Origin: Actinacidiphila glaucinigra
GTDB lineage: Bacteria; Actinomycetota; Actinomycetes; Streptomycetales; Streptomycetaceae
DNA length: 64,000 bases
Direction: 5' to 3'
NCBI RefSeq assembly: GCF_900188405.1
Contig: NZ_FZOF01000008.1
Location: 310,001-374,000 of the forward strand
The notes under the pieces were generated by a model that saw nothing but the letters and a program-made list of their open reading frames with translations, ran no database searches and had not been told where the DNA came from. The translations under genes and the position numbers were made by a program. This document shows positions 12,987 through 25,051 of this stretch, in pieces. Numbering within the stretch: the stretch's first letter is position 1; the number at the start of each line of letters is the position of its first letter.

Positions 12987-13802
12987 TCAGTGGTGCTCGG
13001 CGAGCGCGCCCTGCACGTAGGAGCAGGCCAGCAGCACGAAGACGTACGCCTGGACGGCCTGGATGAAGAGCTCGAAGGCGGTCATGACGATGACCATCAC
13101 GAACGAGACGCTGGCGTAGGCGATGCCGATCCCGTTGAGCAGGTACCAGCTGGCGATGGTGAACAGCAGCAGCAGGACGTGCCCGGCGAACATGTTCGCG
13201 AAGAGTCGCACGGCGTGCGTGAACGGCCGCACGATGACGTTGGAGAGGAACTCCAGGCCGACGACCATCGGCAGTACCGCGCCGAGGTTCTTGTCGTAGC
13301 CGGTGATGTTCTTCCAGCCGCCGACGAAGCCGTGCTTCTTGAAGGTCAGCGACATCCAGGTGATGTACACGATCGCGGCGAGCGCGGCCGGGTAGCTGAT
13401 GATCGCCGTCACGGGGAACTGGGCGATCGGCACGATCGACCACAGGTTCATGATCCAGACGAAGAAGAACAACGCCACCATGAACGGCACGTACTTCTCG
13501 CCGTCCCGCTTGCCGATCGTCTCGTAGACGATGCCGCGGCGGACGAAGTCGTAGCCGGCCTCGGCGACCATCTGCAGCTTGCCCGGGACGATCTTCGGCT
13601 TGGCGAACGCAGCCCAGAAGAAGCCGACGATCACGATGCTGCCGAGCAGCGCCAGCAGCATCGTCTTGTTGAAGTAGACGCTGCTGTCCCCGTCGCCGAT
13701 CAGCGGCTTGAAGAGGAAGGAGTGCAGGCCGGGGGCCGGGAAGCCGCACCCGTCGAAGATGTGGCAGTTCGTCTCGAAGGCGAGCGTCGTTACATCACTC
13801 AC
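12987..13802 (-). CDS. atpB: ATP synthase F0 a subunit
   Basis: Proton-channel subunit, 271 residues with five to six transmembrane helices. The essential arginine sits in AVRLFANMFAGH, and the C-terminal helix ends YVFVLLACSYVQGALAEHH. The start chosen is GTG at 13802, with AAGGAG about 7 nt upstream; the open frame extends 12 codons further to an ATG but those codons cover the ribosome site. A 225-bp gap separates it from atpI. Confidence 0.96.
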   Translation of the reverse strand: MSDVTTLAFETNCHIFDGCGFPAPGLHSFLFKPLIGDGDSSVYFNKTMLLALLGSIVIVGFFWAAFAKPKIVPGKLQMVAEAGYDFVRRGIVYETIGKRDGEKYVPFMVALFFFVWIMNLWSIVPIAQFPVTAIISYPAALAAIVYITWMSLTFKKHGFVGGWKNITGYDKNLGAVLPMVVGLEFLSNVIVRPFTHAVRLFANMFAGHVLLLLFTIASWYLLNGIGIAYASVSFVMVIVMTAFELFIQAVQAYVFVLLACSYVQGALAEHH

Positions 13803-14027
13803 CGAGAGCTCCTTCAGCGTGGCGCATAGGTACGGCAACCTCTACGTGTCGGCGCGGCACACGGCCACGGAACGGCACTGGACTGGTCTGACGGATGTGG
13901 GGGCGGCGGGTGGGCGCTGAGCCGAAGGGCTGTTGCGAAGGCATGACTGCCACCCGCGCCAGCTCTGCCGCAGTTGAGACCGGACGATAGCAAACGAGCG
14001 GAAGTCCGCCTGCACCGGCCCTGCTTT

Positions 14028-14441
14028 TCACGGTGAAGTTCCGGCGGAGCCGGGCTCCACGTACAGCATCTTGGTCTTCATATGAGCACGGGCCTGGGCG
14101 GCGATCCACACCAGGGTCGTGCCGAGCAGGGTGAAGGCGAACACCTGGGTGTCGAAGAGCGTCGTGTTCTTGAACACGGCCAGCACGATGGCGAGCAGCA
14201 GCAGCTGCACGGTGTAGAGCATCAGGCCCATCGCCTGGAACAGCGTGGGATAGGAACGGGCGGTGCGCTGAAGCACCGTCAGACCGATTCCCATGAACGC
14301 GATCACCACCACCGCGCCGAAGCCCGCGCCGATCGCGCCCTTGCCGCCCGCGAGTACGCCGGAGACAGCGACCGCGATCACCCCCGCGGCAACGGCGGGC
14401 ACGGCGCAGTTCAGAAGCGTTCGGACGTCGTTGGACTGCAT
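14028..14441 (-). CDS. atpI: ATP synthase protein I (AtpI-like)
   Basis: A 137-residue four-helix membrane protein at the head of the atp operon. AtpI is thought to assist c-ring assembly or magnesium supply and is poorly conserved; position and hydropathy are the main evidence here. The ATG at 14441 follows GGAGGAGCTGCCGCC; the open frame upstream is unrelated. Upstream 255 bp should hold the operon promoter. Confidence 0.88.
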   Translation of the reverse strand: MQSNDVRTLLNCAVPAVAAGVIAVAVSGVLAGGKGAIGAGFGAVVVIAFMGIGLTVLQRTARSYPTLFQAMGLMLYTVQLLLLAIVLAVFKNTTLFDTQVFAFTLLGTTLVWIAAQARAHMKTKMLYVEPGSAGTSP

Positions 14442-14615
14442 GGCGGCAGCTCCTCCGGCGAGGTTGGGAGTACAGGGGTCGTCGAGGACGAGGGTAGCCC
14501 GGCGGCGAGGACATGCCTCACGCCGGAAGACCATCGCACTAGGGTCTTTCGGCTTGATTCCGGGTTCTCGTGAACGGTATCACAAACTATTTGATGAGGT
14601 CTTTACCCGGTTCGT

Positions 14616-14631
14616 GTGTGACCTGTCACAC
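14616..14631. promoter_or_regulatory. Candidate Crp operator upstream of the atp operon
   Basis: GTGTGAC-CT-GTCACAC is a perfect palindrome and includes GTG(N)6GNCAC, the consensus reported for Crp in S. coelicolor. It lies 175 bp before the atpI start, between the WecA-like gene and atpI. Assignment to Crp is by motif only. Confidence 0.45.
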
Positions 14632-14696
14632 GGAAGAAGTACCTCTCGCGGAGTCTCCCCGGCGCTTCGCGACGGGTGTGCTAAAGAGCGTTCGGC

Positions 14697-16004
14697 CTAC
14701 GGACGGCTGCCCGAGCCGCGGCCGGCGTCCACCAGGGACCGTGCGCTGAGCGCGGTCGCCCCGTTGACGCCGGGGGCCTCCCCCGCGGCGATGGTGGCCG
14801 CGGCGGCGTCGTGTGCCTCCTGCGCGGCTTCCACCTGGGTACGGCGGTACCGCGGCGGGACGAACGCCTCGGCCCAGCGCGGGGCCCGGGGCCGGAAACG
14901 CGGCATGAGCAGGGCACTCAGGCCCATGGCGCTCAGCATCACGATGCCCAGGACGATCCACAGACTGGAGGAGTTGACCGAGAAGGCGACCGCGCCGAAA
15001 GCGATCAGCGCGGACCAGAAGTACATGATCCACACGGCCCGGCTGTGCGAGTGGCCGATGTCCAGCAGTCGGTGGTGGAGGTGGCCGCGGTCGGCGGCGA
15101 ACGGCGACTGCCCGTTCCAGGTGCGGCGCACGATGGCCAGCACCAGGTCGGCCGCCGGGATCGCGATGAGCGTCAGCGGCAGCACCAGGGGCATGTAGAC
15201 CGGCACCATGAAGTGCGTGGTGTCCCGCGTCGAACCGGTCAGGTTGGTGATGGCGTCGGGGTCGGTCTGGCCGGTGATCGAGATGGCGCCGGAGGCCAGC
15301 ACCAGGCCGATCAGCATCGAGCCCGAGTCGCCCATGAAGATCCGCGCGGGATGCAGGTTGTGCGGCAGGAAGCCCAGGCACATCCCGATGAGGATGGCGC
15401 TGAACAGCGTCGCCGGGGCGGCCGCCTCGATGCCGTAGCCGTACCAGATGCGGTACGCGTACATGAAGAACGCGATCGCGGCGATGCACACCATTCCGGA
15501 CGCGAGTCCGTCGAGTCCGTCGACGAAGTTGACCGCGTTGATCGTGATCACGACCAGGGCCACGGTCAGCAGGGTCGACTGCACCGGTGTGAGCGCGACG
15601 ATGCCCTTGCCCGGGATCGGCAGCCACAGCACGGTGAGGCCCTGCAGCACCATCACGCCGGCCGCGATCATCTGCGCGCCCAGCTTGATCAGGGCGTCCA
15701 CGCCCCACTTGTCGTCCAGCACGCCCAGCAGCCAGATCAGGCCCGCGCCGGAGAGCAGCGCCCGCGGCTCGTTGGAGAGCTCGAAGACGCTCTTGAGGTT
15801 GGTCAGGTGGGCCGCCACCAGCAGGCCCGCGCACAGGCCGCCGAACATGGCGATACCGCCGAGGCGTGGCGTGGGTTCGCGATGGACGTCGCGATCGCGG
15901 ATCTCGGGCATGGCACCTGCCGCGATGGCGAACTTCCGTACCGGCCCCGTGAGGAGGTAGGTCACGGCAGCTGCCACGCACAGGGTCAAGAGGTACTCGC
16001 GCAC
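14697..16004 (-). CDS. Undecaprenyl-phosphate glycosyl-1-phosphate transferase (WecA/TagO/MraY family)
   Basis: Polytopic membrane enzyme that loads a sugar-1-phosphate from a UDP-sugar onto undecaprenyl phosphate, the first step of wall glycopolymer or teichoic/arabinogalactan-type synthesis. About eleven transmembrane helices; signature loops ELSNEPRALLSGAG and INAVNFVDGLDGLASG (the Mg-binding NxxNFxDGxDGL motif), GDSGSMLIG, and RRTWNGQSPFAADRGHLHHRL. The C-terminal ~70 residues are a hydrophilic tail. I start at the second GTG (16004), 9 nt after AGGG; a GTG two codons earlier is possible. Confidence 0.93.
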   Translation of the reverse strand: MREYLLTLCVAAAVTYLLTGPVRKFAIAAGAMPEIRDRDVHREPTPRLGGIAMFGGLCAGLLVAAHLTNLKSVFELSNEPRALLSGAGLIWLLGVLDDKWGVDALIKLGAQMIAAGVMVLQGLTVLWLPIPGKGIVALTPVQSTLLTVALVVITINAVNFVDGLDGLASGMVCIAAIAFFMYAYRIWYGYGIEAAAPATLFSAILIGMCLGFLPHNLHPARIFMGDSGSMLIGLVLASGAISITGQTDPDAITNLTGSTRDTTHFMVPVYMPLVLPLTLIAIPAADLVLAIVRRTWNGQSPFAADRGHLHHRLLDIGHSHSRAVWIMYFWSALIAFGAVAFSVNSSSLWIVLGIVMLSAMGLSALLMPRFRPRAPRWAEAFVPPRYRRTQVEAAQEAHDAAAATIAAGEAPGVNGATALSARSLVDAGRGSGSRP

Positions 16005-16122
16005 GGGCACACCCTATTCGCGTCCGGGTGGCGACTGTAAACACAGACGAAGACTCACAGCGGGTACCCAGGGTTGCACATGCCACTCACCCGGGTGGCC
16101 CGGCCCCCCTGTGAAGCGCGTC

Positions 16123-17424
16123 TCAGCCGGGGTACGGGGGGAACGCCTCCACCAGTTCCGCGACCTCGCCGGCCAGTCCCCGCTCCTCCCGCAGCGCGCG
16201 CACGATCAGGTCCGCGACCTGCGGCATCTGCTCCTCGCGCATCCCCTGGGTGGTCACCGACGCGGTGCCCAGACGGATTCCGGATCCGGCCGTGCAGGGC
16301 TCCGTGTCGTACGGCAGCGTGTACTTGTCCAGCACGATCCCGGCGGCCGCGCACAGTCCGCGGGCGCGCATCCCGGTGACGCCCAGGGCCGACACGTCCG
16401 CCGCGATCAGATGGGTGTCCGTGCCGCCGGTGGCGATGCGCACGCCCTGAGCGGCGAGCGCGCCGGCGAGCGTGCGGGCGTTGGCGACGACCTGGTGCGC
16501 GTAGAGCGCGAACTCCGGCCGCGCCGCCTCGGCGAGGGCCGCCGCCTTCGCGGCGACGGCATGCATGTGCGGACCGCCCTGCGAGAAGGGGAAGACCGCC
16601 CGGTCGATGCGCTGGGCCAGGTCCGCGCCGCACAGGACGAGCCCGCCGCGCGGTCCGCGCAGCGTCTTGTGCGTGGTGGCGCACACCACGTCCGCGTACG
16701 GCACCGGGTTGGGCGCGGCGCCGCCGGCGACCAGGCCGAGCGTGTGCGCGGCGTCCACGATCAGGTACGCGCCGACGTCGTCCGCGATCTCCCGGAAGGC
16801 CGCGTAGTCGATGTGCCGGGGGTAGGCGATGCCACCGCAGACGATCGCCTTCGGGCGGTGCCGGTGTGCCAGGTCCCGCAACTGCTCGTAGTCGATCAGC
16901 CCGCCCTCCTCGAAGGTCTCGCCCCGCGTCACCCCGTATCCGGCGATGCGGAACCAGCGGCCGGAGAAGTTCGACTCGGACCCGTGGGTGAGGTGGCCGC
17001 CGTGGGCCAGCGACATCGCCAGGACGGTGTCCCCGGGGACCAGGAGGGCCGCGTAGGCGGCCAGCACGGCCGAGGAGCCGGAGTAGGGCTGCACGTTCGC
17101 GTGCGCGGCTCCGAACAGCCGTGTGGCCCTTTCCACGGCCAGCCGCTCGGCCAGGTCCACCAGTTCGCACCCGGCGTGGTGGCGGTGACCGGGGTAGCCC
17201 TCGGCGTACTTGTTGGCCAGCGGTGAGCCGAGCGCCGTCAGGACGGCCGGGGAGGTGAAGTTCTCGCCCGCGATCAACTGCAGGCACGAGGCCTGCCGCT
17301 GGGCCTCTCCGAGGAGGATGTCGGCCAGCTCCGGGTCATGGGCGCGCAGCTCGTCGAGGCCGCGGCCCCCCGCCGGGAGCGTGGGGGTGACTATGTGGGG
17401 TGAAGACGCTTCCGCGGTGGGCAT
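16123..17424 (-). CDS. glyA: Serine hydroxymethyltransferase family protein
   Basis: PLP enzyme interconverting serine and glycine with tetrahydrofolate. The 433-residue chain contains LIAGENFTSPAV, the NKYAEGYPGHRHHAGC segment, VDAAHTLGLVA (PLP-aspartate) and the Schiff-base lysine in TTHKTLRGPRGG. It is divergent from canonical GlyA (FSQGGPHMHAVAAKA instead of FPGxQGGPLxHVIAAKA), so it may be a second or specialised SHMT; streptomycetes usually have another glyA. ATG at 17424 with GGGAG upstream; a start 21 codons further up is less likely. Confidence 0.9.
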   Translation of the reverse strand: MPTAEASSPHIVTPTLPAGGRGLDELRAHDPELADILLGEAQRQASCLQLIAGENFTSPAVLTALGSPLANKYAEGYPGHRHHAGCELVDLAERLAVERATRLFGAAHANVQPYSGSSAVLAAYAALLVPGDTVLAMSLAHGGHLTHGSESNFSGRWFRIAGYGVTRGETFEEGGLIDYEQLRDLAHRHRPKAIVCGGIAYPRHIDYAAFREIADDVGAYLIVDAAHTLGLVAGGAAPNPVPYADVVCATTHKTLRGPRGGLVLCGADLAQRIDRAVFPFSQGGPHMHAVAAKAAALAEAARPEFALYAHQVVANARTLAGALAAQGVRIATGGTDTHLIAADVSALGVTGMRARGLCAAAGIVLDKYTLPYDTEPCTAGSGIRLGTASVTTQGMREEQMPQVADLIVRALREERGLAGEVAELVEAFPPYPG

Positions 17425-17604
17425 GGCGGCGCTCCCGGGGGCGGCTGGGAAGGTTCTCACCTGCCACTGTTGCACCCTTCCGGACATTTCGCGCCGCGTT
17501 GTGCTCCACCGGGGGCCGGGGACTCGCCGCGGGCCGGGCCGCCGCGCCCCGGGCGCCCGTCCCGAGGGCCGCCCGCGACCCGGGGAAACCTTCCGCCCGC
17601 GCGG

Positions 17605-18237
17605 TCAGGCGGTGGGCGCCGGAACCCCGGTGAGCGCGGTCAGGACGGGGTCCAGCGCGTCGTGGATCTCCTCGCCGATGCTGCGGAAGAACGTCAGCGG
17701 GGCGCCGTACGGGTCGTACACCTCGTCCGCGTCGGCGGTGGGCGCCAGCAGCCACCCGCGCAGGGCCGCGGCGGCGCGCACCAGGGACCGCGCGCGCTCG
17801 GTCACGCTGCCCTCCGGCAGCGTCGCCGGGTCTATGGCCTTCACCAGCCGGGTGAACTCCTTGAGCGTGAAGGTGCGCAGACCCGCCGCGTGCCCCATGG
17901 AGATCACCTGGGCGCGGTGGTCGCGGGTCGCGGTCAGCACGAGGTCGGCGTCGATCACGTGGTCGTCGAGGAGCTCGCGTCCGAGGAAGCCCACCGGGTC
18001 GGCGGAGTACTCGGCGAGCACCGTCGCCGCGTGCGCCTCCATCGGCGCGCCCTCGTGTCCCCAGGTGCCGGCGCTCTCCACGATGATCCCCGCGGCGCCG
18101 TCACCGAGCCGCACCGTCAGCTCGTGCCGGGTCAGCCGCTCGGCCATCGGCGAGCGGCAGACGTTGCCGGTGCAGACGTGGAGGATGCGGAACGGGCGCT
18201 CGCCGTGATCCCACTGCCCGGGTATGGGCGGTGTCAA
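17605..18237 (-). CDS. Low-molecular-weight protein tyrosine phosphatase-like protein
   Basis: The active-site loop VCTGNVCRSP (Cys-x5-Arg) near residue 20 defines the LMW-PTP/arsenate-reductase fold; the general-acid aspartate is probably in DPVGFLGRELLDD or VYDPYG further on. At 210 residues it is longer than the 150-residue enzymes, as in actinobacterial homologues next to Sua5. The TTG start at 18237 is read from GGAGGT 7 nt upstream and overlaps the Sua5 stop (TTGA), giving coupled translation. Confidence 0.88.
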   Translation of the reverse strand: MTPPIPGQWDHGERPFRILHVCTGNVCRSPMAERLTRHELTVRLGDGAAGIIVESAGTWGHEGAPMEAHAATVLAEYSADPVGFLGRELLDDHVIDADLVLTATRDHRAQVISMGHAAGLRTFTLKEFTRLVKAIDPATLPEGSVTERARSLVRAAAALRGWLLAPTADADEVYDPYGAPLTFFRSIGEEIHDALDPVLTALTGVPAPTA

Positions 18238-18881
18238 TTGCCGACCTCCAGGTCGGGTACGACCTCACGGAGCTGCTCCGCGCTGATCGCGCCCGCCCGC
18301 AGCAGGACGGGCACCTTGCCGGTGACGTCCACGATGGAGGACGGCACGGCCGCGGGGGTCTGGCCGCCGTCGAGGTAGATCGCGACGGAGTCGCCGAGCA
18401 TCTCCTGCGCCGCGTCGCAGTCCTGCGGCGAGGGGTGCCCGGTCAGGTTGGCGCTGGAGACGGCCATGGGGCCGGTCTCGGTCAGCAGCTCGATGGCGAC
18501 CGGGTGCAGCGGCATGCGGACGGCGACGGTGCCGCGGGTGTCCCCCAGGTCCCACTGGAGCGAGGGCTGGTGACGGGCGACGAGGGTGAGCGCGCCGGGC
18601 CAGAAGGCGTCGACCAGCTCCCAGGCCTGCTCGCTGAAGTCGGTGACCAGGCCGTGCAGGGTGTTCGGGGAGCCGACCAGGACGGGTGAGGGCATGTTGC
18701 GGCCCCGGCCCTTGGCCTCCAGCAGGTCGCCGACGGCCTCGGTGTTGAACGCGTCCGCGCCGATGCCGTAGACGGTGTCGGTGGGCAGCACCACGAGCTC
18801 GCCGCGGCGTACGGCGGACGCGGCCTCGCGCAGTCCGGCAACCCGGTCCGTCGCGTCCGAGCAGTCGTAACGCCGTGCCAT
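18234..18881 (-). CDS. L-threonylcarbamoyladenylate synthase (Sua5/YrdC family)
   Basis: Makes threonylcarbamoyl-AMP from threonine, bicarbonate and ATP for the universal t6A37 tRNA modification. The 215-residue YrdC domain shows LPTDTVYGIGADA, KGRGRNMPSPVLVG (KxR...K type binding loop), and VAVRMP..SSANLTGHPS. ATG 18881 follows GGAGG. The gene lies 31 bp after the prmC stop in the cluster prfA-prmC-sua5-ptp. Confidence 0.95.
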   Translation of the reverse strand: MARRYDCSDATDRVAGLREAASAVRRGELVVLPTDTVYGIGADAFNTEAVGDLLEAKGRGRNMPSPVLVGSPNTLHGLVTDFSEQAWELVDAFWPGALTLVARHQPSLQWDLGDTRGTVAVRMPLHPVAIELLTETGPMAVSSANLTGHPSPQDCDAAQEMLGDSVAIYLDGGQTPAAVPSSIVDVTGKVPVLLRAGAISAEQLREVVPDLEVGN

Positions 18882-18912
18882 CAGCAGACCTCCATGACGT
18901 GCGGCGCCGTGG

Positions 18913-19758
18913 TCACGGCGTCGCCTTGCGGGCAGTGGTGAACCGGGGGCGGTTGTTGAGGTCGGGGTGGTCGGCGGCATCCGCCCAGCCGGCCTCCTCG
19001 GTGAAGATCCAGGGCACCTGGCCGCCCTGGGTGTCGGCGTGCTCGATGACGACGACCCCGCCCGGCCGCAGCAGCCGGTGCGCGGTGCGCTCGATGCCGC
19101 GGATGGTGTCGAGGCCGTCCTCACCGGAGAACAGCGCCATACCGGGGTCGTGGTCGCGGGCCTCCGGCGCCACGTACTCCCATTCGGTGAGCGGGATGTA
19201 GGGCGGATTGGAGATCACCAGGTCCACCTGGCCGTTGAGGTCCTGGAAGGCCTCCAGGGCGTCGCCCTGCCGCAGGTCGACCTTGCTGCCCTCGACGTTC
19301 TTGCGGGCCCACACCAGCGCCTCGTCGGACAGCTCCACCGCGTGCACCCGGCTGCGCGGCACCTCCTGTGCCAGGGCGAGCGCGATGGCGCCCGAACCGG
19401 TGCACAGGTCGACGATGAGCGGCTCGGCGACGTCCATGGCGCGCACCGCGTCTATGGCCCATCCGACGACCGACTCGGTCTCCGGTCGGGGTACGAAGAC
19501 CCCGGGGCCGACCTGGAGCTCCAGGTACCGGAAGAACGCCCGGCCCGTGATGTGCTGCAGCGGCTCGCGGGCCTCGCGGCGGGCCACGGCCTCCCAGTAG
19601 CGCGCGTCGAAGTCGGCGTCGGCGACGGTGTGCAGCGCTCCGCGCTTCACCCCGTGCACATACGCCGCGAGCTCCTCGGCGTCGAACCGCGGCGAGGGAA
19701 CGCCGGCGTCGGCCAGCCGCTGGGTCGCCTGGGCGACCTCGGCGAGCAGCAGGTTCAC
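18913..19758 (-). CDS. prmC: Peptide chain release factor N5-glutamine methyltransferase
   Basis: Methylates the GGQ glutamine of release factors. The 281 residues comprise an N-terminal helical substrate-binding domain and a SAM-dependent Rossmann domain with LCTGSGAIALAL and the NPPY catalytic motif (VISNPPYIPL). GTG at 19758 has GGAGGCGGAG before it and is 16 bp after the prfA stop; an upstream ATG would overlap prfA. Its substrate, RF1, is encoded immediately upstream. Confidence 0.96.
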   Translation of the reverse strand: MNLLLAEVAQATQRLADAGVPSPRFDAEELAAYVHGVKRGALHTVADADFDARYWEAVARREAREPLQHITGRAFFRYLELQVGPGVFVPRPETESVVGWAIDAVRAMDVAEPLIVDLCTGSGAIALALAQEVPRSRVHAVELSDEALVWARKNVEGSKVDLRQGDALEAFQDLNGQVDLVISNPPYIPLTEWEYVAPEARDHDPGMALFSGEDGLDTIRGIERTAHRLLRPGGVVVIEHADTQGGQVPWIFTEEAGWADAADHPDLNNRPRFTTARKATP

Positions 19759-19774
19759 GTTCTCCGCCTCCGGT

Positions 19775-20863
<1,089 letters not shown>

Positions 20864-20916
20864 CAGGATCCCTGCTTCTGGAAGGGGTGAACGCCGGTGA
20901 ACCAGCCTGGGACGAC

Positions 20917-20970
20917 AAAGCGCCGGTCCGGCCGCCGGAGGATATCCGGGCAGCCGTGGACCGGCGCTTT
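20917..20970. terminator. Hairpin between rpmE and prfA
   Basis: AAAGCGCCGGTCC and GGACCGGCGCTTT form a perfect 13-bp stem around a 28-nt loop, 7 nt after the rpmE stop. It probably ends the rpmE transcript and separates it from the prfA operon. Confidence 0.7.
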
Positions 20971-20977
20971 CGGGTCG

Positions 20978-21202
20978 CTACTTCTTGGCGGACCCGGCCG
21001 CCTTGCCGAAGCGGGCCTCGAAGCGGGCCACACGGCCACCGGTGTCGAGGATCTTCTGCTTGCCCGTGTAGAACGGGTGGCACGCGGAGCAGACGTCGGC
21101 ACGGATGACGCCGTCCTTCACGGTGCTGCGGGTGGTGAACGAGGCGCCGCAGGTGCAGCTGACCTGGGTCTCCACGTACTCCGGGTGGATGTCGCGCTTC
21201 AA
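20978..21202 (-). CDS. rpmE: 50S ribosomal protein L31, zinc-binding form
   Basis: A 74-residue L31. The cysteines in VSCTCGASF and [13 protein letters not shown] make this the C+ (zinc-containing) form, the one normally replaced by the zinc-free paralogue during zinc starvation in streptomycetes. The ATG at 21202 follows AGGAG. No Zur box is obvious just upstream, as expected since Zur controls the other paralogue. Confidence 0.97.
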   Translation of the reverse strand: MKRDIHPEYVETQVSCTCGASFTTRSTVKDGVIRADVCSACHPFYTGKQKILDTGGRVARFEARFGKAAGSAKK

Positions 21203-21325
21203 GGGGTTCTCCTAGTGTTCGGGAGGGTCCCGGGTCGTGCCGCGGGCTTGCGTCACGTGAACCGGGGCCGACGTACCAGTCTGCCAGCACTGGCCGCATC
21301 TCCCCAAACCGGGGGCCGCGGTGAT

Positions 21326-22465
21326 CTATTCCGGTCCGCCGGCGGACGCCTGCGAGGAGCTCCTGACCACACCGTTCGTGTCGACGTCGTCACCTGCCGA
21401 GCCCTTGGTGGCGGACCTGGGGATCGGCTTGTCGGCCCGCAGCGCCGCCCAGACCTGCTCCGCCTGGTCGGTGATGGGCAGTACGCGGTTGGGGTCGGCG
21501 GGGTCGTAGCGCACCGGCATCGTGACCATGCCGATGTCCTTGGACCCCAGCCCCTTCAGGCTCTCCCCGAGGCCGACCAGCTTCTTGACGGACGCCAGCT
21601 CCGAGTCGGTGGTGATGGCACCGGTGGCGGTGTCAGCGATCTCGTAGAGCCGGGTCGGCGAGCTCAGCAGCCCGATGCCGTTCACCCGGTCCACCAGGGC
21701 CTTCAGGAAGGCCTGCTGCAGCCTTATGCGGCCCAGGTCGCTGCCGTCCCCCACACCGTGCCGGGTCCGCACCAGGCCGAGGGCCTGCTTGCCGTCGAGG
21801 TGGTGCGTGCCGGCCGGCAGGTGCAGGTGGCTGCGGTCGTCGCTGATGGCCTGGCTGGTGGTGACGGTGACCCCGCCGAGGGCGTCGATCAGGTGCTGGA
21901 AGCCGGAGAAGTCGACCTCGATGTAGTGGTCCATGCGGATGCCGGTCATCGTCTCGGCCGTCTTGACCGCACAGGCCGGGCCGCCGATCGCGTACGCCTC
22001 GTTGAACATCTCGCCGCTGCGGGGCGGGGCGGTGCCGCCGCCCGGCTCGGCGCAGGCGGGCCGGTCGACGAGGGTGTCGCGGGGGATGCTGACCACGCTC
22101 GCCCGGTCGTGCCCCTGGTAGACGTGGACGATCATCGCGGTGTCGGAGCGGGCGGTGCCGTCGTCCGTGCCGCCGCCGGCCTTCTGGTTGCTGCCCGAAC
22201 GGGAGTCCGAGCCCAGGACGAGGATGTCCATCGAGCCGTTGTCGACGTCGGCCGGCCGGTCGCGCCCGAGGAGGGCGTTGATGTCGATGCCCCTGATGTT
22301 GCCGTTGAGCTTGAGGTAGAGGCATCCGACGGCGGTCGTGGTCAGCAGCAGGAACGTCGCCACGACCCAGGCGGTGATCCGCAGGGCCCGCCGGCGGGGG
22401 CTGCGCAGGCTCGGGCTGCGAAGGCGTCGCCGGGCGGCTCGTCCGTCGTCCGCGTGCTCGGGCAT
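21326..22465 (-). CDS. LytR-CpsA-Psr (LCP) family wall glycopolymer ligase
   Basis: Membrane-anchored enzymes that transfer lipid-linked polymers onto peptidoglycan. The 379 residues contain an Arg-rich cytoplasmic N-terminus (~35 aa), one transmembrane helix (ITAWVVATFLLLTTTAVGCLYL), and an extracellular LCP domain with VLGSDSRSG, SIPRDTLV, EVDFSGFQHLIDALGG and RTRHGVGDGSDLGRIRLQQ (conserved Arg and Asp that hold pyrophosphate). It may act with the WecA/TagO-like enzyme encoded at 14697-16004. Confidence 0.92.
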   Translation of the reverse strand: MPEHADDGRAARRRLRSPSLRSPRRRALRITAWVVATFLLLTTTAVGCLYLKLNGNIRGIDINALLGRDRPADVDNGSMDILVLGSDSRSGSNQKAGGGTDDGTARSDTAMIVHVYQGHDRASVVSIPRDTLVDRPACAEPGGGTAPPRSGEMFNEAYAIGGPACAVKTAETMTGIRMDHYIEVDFSGFQHLIDALGGVTVTTSQAISDDRSHLHLPAGTHHLDGKQALGLVRTRHGVGDGSDLGRIRLQQAFLKALVDRVNGIGLLSSPTRLYEIADTATGAITTDSELASVKKLVGLGESLKGLGSKDIGMVTMPVRYDPADPNRVLPITDQAEQVWAALRADKPIPRSATKGSAGDDVDTNGVVRSSSQASAGGPE

Positions 22466-22667
22466 CGGCTCCTCTTGTCCTGATTCGACTCCTTATGATC
22501 GGGATACCCCATCCGGTGATCAGCCACGCGAGGGGGTGCCCGCAGGGCTATGACAGCGGGTCCGGGGCCGCCCCGCAGCGGGACGCGCCGGACACCGCCG
22601 CAGGTGAGAGCCATCCGGTCGGTGCCACGGCGGACCCGGACGCCGCCGGCGGCCGCGTACGACGGAA

Positions 22668-22701
22668 GGCCGGTCCCGTCACCGAAGTGACCGGACCGGC
22701 C
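22668..22701. terminator. Strong hairpin downstream of rho
   Basis: GGCCGGTCCCGTCAC - CGAA - GTGACCGGACCGGCC has one mismatch in a 15-bp stem and a CGAA tetraloop, 26 nt after the rho stop (minus strand). Confidence 0.75.
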
Positions 22702-22727
22702 TCCTGAGCCGTGCCGACGCCGGGGCG

Positions 22728-24653
<1,926 letters not shown>

Positions 24654-25051
24654 GAAGGGTCCTTCCCTGGAGCGGACGTCGGCCTGTCTGGCTCGGCGAC
24701 CGGTCGTGCTGTCCGGATCCGGTCCTTATCACTTGCGCCGGACCCGGGGCGGTGGTCCGCCTGATGGCGGAGGAAATGATGTGGAACAAAAAAACACAGT
24801 TACCGGCGAGGTGAGAGTTCACTCTCGGGTGAAATGTCACCCGCGCCGTCTCCGGAGCGTGCTCGGCACTGCCCAGGCAGGCTGCCTATGCGGTGTGGGA
24901 GGCTCCCGGAAGAATGGGCGGTCCCGATGCGGGACACAAGGCACCGGGACAACAGGTCCAGCAGGCGGGTGCCTGAGTCCACGGGTGCAGCAATGAGATT
25001 AACACTACCGGATCCAACAAACATTCCCCCTCTCTACGACCGGCAATCGTG
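24654..25051. promoter_or_regulatory. Rho promoter/leader region with two adjacent palindromes
   Basis: No gene is seen in this 398-bp stretch. GAGAGT-TC-ACTCTC (24813-24826) is followed directly by GGGTGA-AATG-TCACCC (24827-24842). On the rho strand these are followed 18 nt later by a T7 run (24794-24788), then about 130 nt of leader. Rho genes are often autoregulated in their leaders, so this may be the control region. It also contains the end of the thrB transcript. Confidence 0.45.
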
